From the NCBI RefSeq assembly GCF_030272615.1, contig NC_081411.1:826578397-826642396 (forward strand): 64,000 nucleotides of DNA, read 5' to 3'. The notes under the pieces were generated by a model. It worked only from the letters and a program-made list of their open reading frames with translations. It ran no database searches and was not told the DNA's origin. Positions 50,728 through 61,380 of this stretch are shown here, piece by piece. Position numbers and translations under genes: made by a program. This DNA is from Cryptomeria japonica (taxonomy: Eukaryota > Streptophyta > Pinopsida > Cupressales > Cupressaceae). The number at the start of each line of letters is the position of its first letter. Within the stretch, counting starts at the first letter, position 1.

Positions 50728-53700
50728 AAAACCTACATCCAAAACCTAACCATTAACCTAACCCTAACAATGATGTAAACCCTTACTACAATCCTAACCC
50801 TAACCTTTAACCTAACCCTTAAAGAGATGCAAACCATAACCATTAGCCAAACCCTAACCCTAACCATGTTGTAATTCCAAACTATACCCATTAACTTAAC
50901 CCTAACAATTATATAAACCATAAACATAATCCTAATCCTAACCCTAACCCTATGATATAAACCCTAACCATTAGCCTAACCCTAACAATGATGTAATCCC
51001 TAACTACAATCCTAACCCTAACCCTTAAAACTATAACTCTAAGCCTCTAATATAAACCTTAAACCCTTAACCCCAATCCTAATGTTGTGATATAAACCCT
51101 AACCCTAAACACAAAACTAACCATAATTGTAAATACTAATCCTAGCCCTAATCATAATCCCAATGATATAAAGCCTAACCCTAGAAATAATCATAACAAT
51201 AACACTAAATACTAATCCTAACAACAATTGTAAACCAAACCCTAACCTTAACACTAAATCCAAAACCTAACCATTAACCTAACCCTAACAATGATGTAAA
51301 CCCGTACTGCAATCCTAATCCTAACCATTAACCTAACCCTAAAAGTGATGTAAACCATAAATATAAATCCAAACCATAACCATAACAATAAATATAAATC
51401 ATAACCCTAGAAAATCCTAAATGTGACCCTAAATCCTAGGCCTAACCATAATCTTAACCCTTTCCCTAACCTTAATCCTAACCATGATATAGATCTAAAC
51501 CCTAACCATTAGCCTAACCCTAACAATGATGTAAACCCTAACTATAATCCCAACCCTAACCCTTAACCCTAACTCTCACCCTCTAATATAAACCCTAACC
51601 CTAACATTGTGATATAAACCATACCCCTAAACATAAAATTAACCATAATCATAAATCCTAATCCCAACCCTAACCCTAAGTCCATGATATAAACCCTAAC
51701 CCTATAAATAATCATAACAATAACATTAAATCCTGACCCTAACAATAATCGTAACCCTAACCCTAACTTTAACCTTAAGCCCTAAATCCAAAACCTAACC
51801 ATTAACCTAACTTTAACAATGATGTAAACCCTTACTACAATCCTAACCCTAACCATTAACCTAACCCTAAAAGTGATGCAAACCATAACCATTAGCCAAA
51901 CCCTAACCATGTTGTAAATCTGAACTATACCCATTAACTTAACCCTAACAATGATATAAACCATAAACATAATCCTAATCCTAACCCTAACCCTATGATA
52001 TAAACTGTAAATCCTAAGCATAACCATAATCTTAACCCTAACCCTAGCCTTAACCCTAACCATGATGTAAATGCAAACCCTAACCATTAACCTAGCCCTA
52101 AAAGTGATGCAAAACACAACAATAACCCTAACCCTACACATAATCCTAAGCATAACCATAAATCATAAGCCTAAACATAATCTTGACCTCGACCCTAACC
52201 CTAACCATTAACGTAAACCTAATAATGATGTAATATCTATCTATAATCCTAACCCTAACCATAGACATAACCCTTACCATAATTCTAACTATTAATCCTT
52301 TGAACCACAATCATAAACTTAACCATAACCCTAACCTTGATGTTAATCCTAACCCTAACGTTGTGATATAAACTGTAACCCTAAATGTAAAACTAACCAT
52401 AATCATAAATCCTAATCCTAACCCTAATCCTATTCCCATGATATAAACCCTAAACCTAGAAATAATCATAACAATAATACTAAATCCTAAGCCTAACCAT
52501 TAACTTAACTCTAACAATGATATAAACCCTTACTGCAACCATAACCCTAACCATTAACCTAACCCGAAAAGTGATACAAACCATAACTATAACCCTAACC
52601 CTAACCCTTAACCATGAGTATAACCCTATGATATACATCCTAACCCTATACATAATCCTAACCATAACCATAAATCCTAATCCTAAACACAATCTTAACC
52701 CTAACCCTAACCCTTACTCTAACCATTAACCTAACCCTAACAATGATGTAAAATCTATCTATAATCCTAACCCTAACCCTTATCCTATGATATAAATACT
52801 AACCCTAGACATAACCCTAACCATAATTATAAATGTTAAGTCTAACCATAATCTTCAACTTAACCATAACCCTAACCATTGTGCTCACCCTCACCCTAAC
52901 ACGGTGATGTATAAACAACAACCCTAAACATAAAAACTAACCATAAATGTAAATCCTAATCCTAACCACAATCTTAACCCTAACCCTAATCATGATGTAA
53001 ATCCAAGCCCTAACCATTAAACTCACCCTAACAATTATGTAAACCCTACCTATAATCCTAACCCTAACCCATAACCATAACCACCCTAGCCCTATGATAT
53101 AAAGGTCCTAACCCTACATATAATCTTAACCATAACCTTAAATCCTAAGCCTAACCATAATTTTAACATTAATTGTAACACTAAACACGATGTAAATACA
53201 AACCCTAACCATTAACCTAACCATAAAAATGATGTAAACCCTAACTATAATCCTAACCTAATCCTTAACCCTAACCACAATCATAACCCTAACCTTATGA
53301 TATAAACTCTAATCATCAAGATAATCATAACCATATACCTAAAAATTAAGCGTAACTAGAACCTTAACCCTTATAATGATGTAAATCTAAACCCTAACCA
53401 TTAACCTAACCCTAACAATGATGTAAACTCTAACTATAATCCTAACTCTAACCTTAACCCTAGACATAATCCTCACCATAATGATAAATCCAAAGCCTAA
53501 CCATGATCATAACCCTATCCCTAATCTTAATCATGAAGTAAATCAAAACCCTAATCATTAACCTAACCCTAACAATGATGTAAACCCTAACTATAATCCT
53601 AACCCTAATCATAGCCCTATGATATAAACCATAACCCTACACATAATCTAACCATAACCCTAAATCCTAGCCTAATCACAATCTTAACGCTAACCGTAAC

Positions 53701-54036
53701 ACTAAACATGATGTAAATCCAAACCTTGACCATTAACCTAACATAAACAATGATGTAAACCCTAACTACAACTATAACCCTAGCCTTAATAGCAAGACAA
53801 AATGAACCCTATTCCTTATTGAATTAGGCCTACTATTTGAAACCAAATCAAATCCTAACCCTAATAGTAAACCATAACGAACCCTAATCCTTATTGAATT
53901 AAGCCTACTATTTTGATTCCAATCCTAATTATAATTATAAATCTAGAATTGAACCAAATAGAATCCTAAACTATAGAACAATATATATATTGAAATTAAT
54001 TTATGTCATGTCTTTCAATTCATGTTGTGACTGCTA
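50728..54036. repeat. Right arm: degenerate telomere-like repeat, CCCTAA strand
   Basis: CCCTAA-like words with the same variant blocks as the left arm, in reverse order and orientation. For example the minus frame 52692-52480 is nearly the same peptide as the plus frame at 41236, and 52159-51782 mirrors 41751-42077. About 640 bp around the centre (42671-42903 plus 50728 to about 51145) has no left-arm partner. The last ~250 bp are ordinary sequence matching 39891-40140 reversed. Confidence 0.9.
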
Positions 54037-54199
54037 CTAGCTTATATATATTTAATAATATATATAGAATAAGCCGAGAGGTATCCTTCTCAAGGCGCCT
54101 ATTGCACTTTAATGTTGATAAATCAATAAAAAAATAGGTGCCTCTAGAAGGATACCTCTTGGCTTATTCTATATATATTATTAAATATATATAAGCTAG
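54037..54199. repeat. Hairpin element, right end of the large palindrome
   Basis: A 163-bp near-perfect inverted repeat, CTAGCTTATATATATTTAAT...ATTAAATATATATAAGCTAG. It contains GAGAGGTATCCTTCT and AGAAGGATACCTCT around TTTAATGTTGATAAATC. It is the longer counterpart of 39761-39890; the left copy lacks about 33 bp of the outer arms. No flanking direct duplication is evident. Confidence 0.85.
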
Positions 54200-54680
54200 T
54201 TGTTATTTTAAACCTTAAATAATTGAAAACCAAATGACCGTCAAAATTATTGAAAACCCCCAAATGTTGACGCATAAATTTGCTGCCATTGTAGAAGCCT
54301 CTTGGCTTAACAAGACAAGTACTCGCGAGTCGCCACTATGTGGCACTTGTTATTAGTACTTGCTGTTAGGCAATACTATTGTAATGAAAATTCATTTGTC
54401 ATGTTTGAATGGTTATTAAATAAAATTATTTAGACAATGAAAACAAAATATTTTCTTTTCTTTAATTTTTTTAATTTTATATATAATATAGATGCATGTT
54501 TTTTAACTTTATAATTTACAAAAATTATTTTACTTGTAAATGATTGGCTAATATTCTTTTGGCTCTTATAGCCGGGTTTTTCGGAAGCACACTCCGTGGA
54601 AGATATGAGTATTTAATCTCACCTTAAGCTTCTTCGTCTAATCTATTGGCTAATACCTTTTTCCTTTTTATACACGGGTT
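54200..54680. other. AT-rich flank
   Basis: No gene. A hairpin-like ACAAGTACTCGC...GGCACTTGT segment at about 54308-54350 recurs imperfectly at about 55480-55512. Confidence 0.4.
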
Positions 54681-54951
54681 TATCGAAAGCAGCATAATCT
54701 GTTGGCCTCATAATGGGAGTTTTATTTTGCTATCGAAAGCAGCATAATCTGTTGGCCTCATAATGGGAGTTTTATTTTGCTATTTAAACTGCTTATTGGA
54801 ATCCTATTTCATTCAAAAAGCTTTATCGAAAGCAGCATAATCTGTTGGCCACGGGTTTATCGAAAGCAGCATAATCTGTTGGCCTCATAATGGGAGTTTT
54901 ATTTTGCTATTTAAACTGCTTATTGGAATCCTATTTCATTCAAAAAGCTTC
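54681..54951. repeat. Local duplication of a TATCGAAAGCAGCATAATC unit
   Basis: Four starts of the same sequence occur at 54681, 54731, 54824 and 54858. The first copy is 50 bp. The second and fourth extend for about 93 bp through CTATTTAAACTGC to ATTCAAAAAGC. The third is only about 34 bp long. This is a recent nested tandem duplication. Confidence 0.9.
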
Positions 54952-57900
54952 ATTGACCTCTGAAGATAATACAAAATGTAAGCCTCTTAGAGTAGCATTT
55001 TCAATTTTTTTAACTTCTATGTAATACTTTCTTCTGCTATTTATCTGAACATTGTTTAGGGTTTCTAGAACTTGTTTTAGGTTTATTCTCAGCCATTGTT
55101 TTTATTGCATAGTTGTTTAAGGTTTCTCTAAATCAAATGATGCGCGGTTTTTTCAAGGGCCAATCCTCTACTGCATTAAAAGTCAATTCACAAGAGCTTA
55201 TAAGAGTATAATAAAAAATCTTAATAATATCCATCATTGCTCCAAATCACTATAGTTGTTAATGTGTTATTCACACTATACTACTTTAAACACTATACAA
55301 TTTTAATGAATTGAAAAATAATAAGTAATTGTACACTATCATACTCCAACACTACATGAATAAAAAAAGATAAATGATATAAAATAAAATAAATTTAACT
55401 AAACAATATATTAGTTATAATTAATAAATATTTTTGATAACTATAACAAATATTACTATTCCAACTATACAAATTAACATGACAAGTACTCGCCACTATG
55501 AGGCACTTGTTATTATTATTATAGTTATGCTAACTTAATAATTGCGATGTAATTAAAAACACTCAACCAGAATCTCCCTCGAAGGAAAAATGATTAAACT
55601 GAGTGAATTTTCTACATGTCAAGATTAATGCACTCCAAATTGTCTCCACTGAATTTGTGGCCCGACTTTCAAGACTATGTAATTAAAACATTAGTGTAAT
55701 TTTTATTTTTATTTTTAGAAAAACTAATTTTTTTCACTTACATTAACCAATAAGAAAAGAGTAAAATAACATTTTGATAATTATTTAAATAAAAATTAAT
55801 CTTAAGCTATAGTAGTTTTATTTAGAGATATTCATATAAATAAACATTATTAAGATTCGTATAATATTATATTTCAGTTATTATATTGTTAACGTACCTT
55901 AAAAATTGTGTAAAAAAATTCATTCAAATAATGGATCTGTGAAATCTAGTAATATAAGATGCAAATTTTCCATAGACTAATGGCAAGTACTAATAAGTTT
56001 ATAATAAACTCGTACAATAACATGTGTGAAGTGGATAATTTTTTGGTTGGAGGGGATAAGAAAAAAGTAGTGGAGGCATTTCACAGCTGGTTATCCACAT
56101 TTACAAAGCTTATTTAAGGCAGCAAATATCGGATTAATTTTTATTAAACGATAAAAGAATGAAATTACTTCAATGCTCAGGTTTGCCATTTTCTTTGAAA
56201 TACAACCTAAAAGATTTATCAACTATTTTATATTGGTTAGCTTTTTAAATATGAATGCAATCTTATAATATCTAATCTTACTTCGTATTATTATGGTGTA
56301 ATAGTTTCAAATTATAATTGTATTTATTTCATGAATAGTTAGATTTAGGTAAATAATATAAGAATTAATTTTATTGATGAAATTAAAAAAGTATATCATT
56401 TCTATATGGTGCATTATATTAAATTTAAAATTTAATGTATATATGACAAAAAAATTAATCTTTTTCTGAAAATTCTTTTAATTTAGTAATAGGGAAGATA
56501 ACTTAATATTTGATAATTTTTAAATTCTGATATTTTTAAAAGGATAGTATTGATAGTTGTGACTTCAAGTTAATCTTTTTCTGAAAATTCTTGTAATTTA
56601 GTAATAAGGAAGATAACTTAATATTTGATAATTTTTAAATTCTAATATTTTTTGAAAGCATAGCATTGATAGTTGTGACTTTAAGATTGTTAATGTTATA
56701 TATTATTATTTATAATTAAATAAAATCTGCTTTTTACATCTAAAATGTAATCAATCATGTGGTTTTACATCGGTGCATCAACCCCACTTAGTAAACAACT
56801 ATTATAATACATAACTATCAGTCTAACCATTTTGGGGGGTCTTTTCAAACATCTTAATAAAAAGCACGATAATTTGGCATTACATTCGAAGATGTTGACT
56901 TAAAAACATTAGGTTTAAGCAATTAATTAATGAAATTGGGAATGGAAACTAAAAAATGTTGGAATAAAACAATAAATAGTGAAAAGGATGCAATAGAAAA
57001 TTCAGAAAGTAGGTCTAGAAGCTCACTAACCCAAATACTAGCATGGTTGTGATGTTTAGTATGTGCATAGTGTTGCAAATATGGGTTTGTGTTGTCATTG
57101 ATGTCAAACTTGTTGATGTCTTTGATCTGGATGTGTGTTCAATTGTCAAACTTGTTAAAATATGTGGTCTGAATACATTTTCAAGTAGTTCAGTAATAGA
57201 GGATTGATTCAATGTTCATGCAGATGTGGGTAAAAGCACAAAACTTTGTCACGTTTCAGGCTAACTTATCAGCACAAGTGAACTTAAGTAATTCGATGTT
57301 TTAACAACTCCTACTCTTATAAAGAATATTTTTTTTGAAATGTAAAAATACCCTTTTATAGATCTATAAGTGAATTTTCCAAAATATATATCTTTTAATA
57401 TTTTAATTAGTTTTTATGTTTTATATTTTATTTTTATTGAAAGTAGGTCATCAAAACTAAAATATAAGGTTGATTATCTTGTCAAGGAAAAATCCTAAAA
57501 TTTATTTTAAAAAAATGAAAAAAATATGATGCAGTAGAGAAAAGAATCTATGTCAAGATGATATAATTCTTTTCTAATTTGAATAAATAATTAAGAAAAA
57601 AGGTGGTGGGAATTGGAAACGGGTATATTTCAGCACACACAATTTTTCAAATTTATTGAAAAATATATATTTATAAAAAATAGTAAACAATATATCCATG
57701 CACTAAAGTTTCAAGTTATCAATATACAAAAAAAAATCAAGAAAAAAAAAATTTTTTTACTAAATAAAGTGTGGTGGCTTGTCTAACTTCAATTTCAACA
57801 TTTTTTCAGCAACTAAATTATAGTGTTTACTTTATAAAAAACTATATTCAAATAATTTTTTAAATTTTTTTAAAAAATACAAAATTAAAATAGACATAAG

Positions 57901-58149
57901 AATATAAATTTGATTAGTTTACATCATTTCAAAATTCCAAACATATATTTCACTTTCTATTGATTTAATTAAAAAAAGTTGAATCAGCATTGGCCAATTC
58001 CTTTATAAAAGTGTGACACAACTTTGTACTTTTACCCATGTGTGGAAATTGATTGTGAATGACTTAGAGAGTAAATCCAATACTAGATGTGTCTCTTAGA
58101 ACTTTGGATAAGATATAAATGGTTCACAACTGGTATTGACTAAGTGTGG
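54952..58149. other. AT-rich intergenic DNA with short repeats
   Basis: A diverged single copy of the 90-bp repeat family lies at 55365-55485. A 115-bp tandem duplication is at 56455-56688 (TTAATCTTTTTCTGAAAATTC starts at 56455 and 56570). No coding domain is recognised. The frame 57015-57212 is unsupported. Confidence 0.6.
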
Positions 58150-59108
58150 TTGTTATGATGTACATCAGATGACAAAAGCTCATGTGAGGATGAGGATGAT
58201 GATGATTAGGGTGATGTTGCTATGTTTGATGTACAGGTACCTAATGTCAGTTTATAGGATGTACAGGTCAATGTCAATGTCACCCAGGTTCTAGAACCTT
58301 AGGTTGTTAGAGCATAGCTATAGACCTTATAGGTTTATTTTTCTTATTAACAGACATAATTGGTAGCAACACAGAGATGCAAGGCTAAGGATAGGGACTT
58401 GTGGATTCATACATAAGGTGAGTGGCAAGCATAGAGAGATAGGTTGATGGAAAAGTAAGATGTTGTGGGTGCTAGGACACAATAGACTATCAATGCCTAT
58501 CATAGGTAGTTTCATGGGGGCTTCACTAGCTAGGCAATATTATATCATGTGCATTCATATTGGAGGGTTTAATATCCTAAAAATGAGGGTACAATATATT
58601 GCCTATCAGTGAAAATAGGGGATTTTTTAATTTTTGCTATGAAAAAATACAATATTTGGTGAAAATAGGGGGCTAAATTAATTCAAGTTGTGTATTGGGA
58701 GGGGTGACTAAAAAGGAGTTTAGGGAAATATTTTTTGAAAATAGGGGGATTATTTAGTATGCCATGAACACACGTTCTATAACCCAAGTTCACTAAGTGA
58801 AGCCCCTATGGGTAGTTTTCTAGATTAGATCTTAGTGTGAGAGTTGTGGTTGATTGTCTTTATGAGTTTGCATAGGAGGTATCTTATTGGAGGAGATTGT
58901 ATGAGGGTGTGGTACTTACAAATCAGAGGGCATCGAGCGAGAGGTATTTTTTTATCTCAAAATCACTCTCAAAGTTGACCACAATCACAGAGCTACTACT
59001 AGTAGTGGGGGTGTCATGGGTCCACCACCTCCAGAGCATACAGGGGCAGGTACCAGTGGTCATTATAGAGCCACACATATTGAGGACAAGGGGAGTACCA
59101 GTTGACAC
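58150..59108 (+). pseudogene. Fossil coding region of unknown family
   Basis: From 58150 an acidic stretch (DEDDDD) leads into a frame that makes sense only if its many TAG stops were once CAG (Gln). Around 58255-58540 it reads VTQVLEP-VVRA, KAKDRDLWIHT, GEWQA-RDRLMEK and TINAYHR-FHGGF, with each gap a TAG. Near 58885-58940 is SYWRRLYEGVVLTNQRASSER. After a one-base slip in a T7 run comes KVDHNHRATTSSGG, VMGPPPPEHTGAGTSG and a stop at 59106-59108. The composition (helical Gln-rich part, then a His/Ser/Thr/Gly/Pro-rich tail) suggests a real old protein, perhaps from a transposon. I do not recognise it. Confidence 0.5.
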
Positions 59109-59529
59109 TCTTTTGTCATAGACAATTGTATTTTGATCGAGCTTGTGGGCCATTATTGTATTATGACCTTGTACTTTGAGAGATCTTAAGGATGAGTTAT
59201 GATATCTATGCAATGTTTTATATGTGTTATGATGGATGGATTTATTATATTGATGTGTTATGTTTGTCTTTCTATTTTGATATATAATCTATAAGGTCAT
59301 TGTTTTAGACTTTATTATGGATGGATATGTGCGTTGGGTATGTGATAGATGCTATGTACTAACATGGTTGTATAAATAGGATGGTATGTCTTTTAATAAT
59401 TTTTTATTATATATATGATGGTGTAATGGAATACAGTGCAAATGTTATGCAATGATGTTATTATGATATGACTTTCTAACATGTGTATGAATGCAAGATG
59501 AATTTTATTTTGTGCACATCAGAGTACTA

Positions 59530-59934
59530 TGTTCAACACACATCAGATGCTGAGAGGGGGGAATTCAATTAATATAAATTAAAATTTTGGACTGTAGACT
59601 TAAATTAACCAATTAATTTCATATATGCACATCAAAGAGCCTTAAACATGAACATCATAAAATATCCACACAAGAACAACAAAATTTTATACATGGAAAA
59701 CTTGAACTAGGAAAAACCATGGTGAGTGTTAACTCACAAGATAATACACTATATATAAATTATTACAAAAGGGAGCTCACTAATCCTAACTTGCAAACCA
59801 ACGCTTACTCCTCATGGCGCAAGATATAGAAAGGACTTGCAAACCTGAAGCTAATTGCACTTAGGTCAAGATACAAAATTACAAATTTCAAAAAAAGAAC
59901 TGTATAGAATGAAGCATCTCAATATGTTGATTAA
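59530..59934. repeat. Copia-type LTR fragment related to the copia A LTR
   Basis: It begins TGTTCAACACACATCAGATGCTGAGAGGGGGG, similar in arrangement to the copia A LTR end (TGAACACAATGTACCACTAAGAGGGGGG). It also shares GGAAAA..GAAAAACC(A/T)TGGTGAG-like words further in. It is interrupted at 59935 by a gypsy LTR; the rest should lie beyond the window. Confidence 0.6.
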
Positions 59935-61358
59935 TGTAGACACCTAAAAGTTGCATAATAAATTAAGTGAATTTTATTCATTTAAATTACTCTTAAATTC
60001 TTCTAATTAATTAAATTAAGATTTAATTAATACCCTTCTTCTATCTAAGCCATTTAATTAAATTTACATTTAATTTTAAAAAACCCCTTCTAGCCCATTT
60101 AATTAAATAGTTTCCCCCCCAAATTGAATAAATCTCATTTATTCAAATTACCAAGTTGCAACCAATTGAAATAAATTAATTTTATTTTAATTAAATCCTA
60201 TTATTCCTCACCCACTTGCATTTTCCTACATCTTCCACTTGCATCCTAAATCCCCTTCCTAAATTCTTCTAGATTCTTCTAAACCTAATCAATTAACCCA
60301 AAACCATTCATTATCCCTTTTCCCTAAATTTGAGGAGGTCACTTCTCAAATTTGGAGGAAAGTCTTCCAAAAGCATTAAAATCCTTTATCCACTCAACAA
60401 GATAACTTGTTGAATGCCCCCAAATTTGGAAGGACTCTTACAAATTTATCCCCAAATTCTTCAAAGCATTAATGGTTAACTAACCCTTAGTGGCATGGTT
60501 AGAGACTTTTTGCCTAACTTAACCTCCATCTAACCCAAGGGTCTCATCAAGCATTTATTGCTTTGACCATGGTTATCCCTTTAACCTTTGCACAAGAATT
60601 TATCCTTTGGGTAAAAGCTTTATCCAATGGATAACCTTGACCTAACCTTAACCCTTACCTCCTAGGGTAACCATGAGGTCTTCTCAAGCATTTAATGATT
60701 CCTACCTCTCCTCTCAACCAACCTTATGTTGACAATTGTCACCATTTCATTGGTGAAAATTGTAAAGATGGATTGACAACTTTCAATCCTGACCCTTGAT
60801 TAACTCTTTTGATCTTGACCATCCATTGCCCTATTTTTGCTATAAATAGAGCTCTCCTTCCTCAATTTCAAACATCTAGAGATTCAAGTTTCATGCATCT
60901 AAGCTATAGTCATTTTAATCTAGCATTTAATGTCTCTTTGAATAGGAATCATCTTAATAAGCATTTTAAGAAACTTTTCCATTATCATAAGAAATTCATG
61001 TTAGACTAGTATATCATGTTAGGATAGTATTTATGCTAACCTTGCCATCTTATAATCTAGTTTATTGCATCATGTAGAATCAGGCATAGATAAGAATGCA
61101 TTCATACTAAATCAATTAAAAGCATCCCTCATTCTTGCATTTGTCATCCCTAAACCACTTTTCTCAGTGATCTGAGAGCAAAGACATTTGTTTGAGGGAC
61201 CTTGTAAGATAGAGAACCATGGAACCAACCTTGGGAAGTTGAGTCATCCTTCATGACTCCATAACTTGCACCAAGAAGTCTTGTGGGTGTGTGAGAAAGA
61301 CTCTTTGAGCTCCACTTTTCACGTTTTGAGTTTCATTGACCTGCTTTTCCCGCATACA
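59935..61358 (+). repeat. Gypsy E 5' LTR (1424 bp)
   Basis: Starts TGTAGACACCTAAAAG and ends CGCATACA, so TG...CA. A TATA box is at 60841-60848. The primer site begins 5 bp after the end. The start is the common TGTAGACACC of plant gypsy LTRs. Confidence 0.8.
60841..60848 (+). promoter_or_regulatory. TATA box of gypsy E LTR
   Basis: CTATAAATAGAG context, a strong plant TATA box, about 520 bp before the LTR end. Transcription would start near 60870. Confidence 0.6.
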
Positions 61359-61362
61359 TTTC

Positions 61363-61380
61363 TGGCACCCACCATGGGGC
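61363..61380 (+). other. Gypsy E primer-binding site
   Basis: TGGCACCCACCATGGGGC, close to the TGGCGCCCACCGTGGGGC primer site of many plant gypsy elements; two C/G positions have become A. It immediately follows the LTR. Confidence 0.7.

Noticed and set aside
39891-54036. Functional telomere or canonical plant telomere array
   Set aside because: Words are mixed and mutated, no long run of GGGTTTA exists, and sequence of ordinary type lies on both sides. It is interstitial and degenerate.
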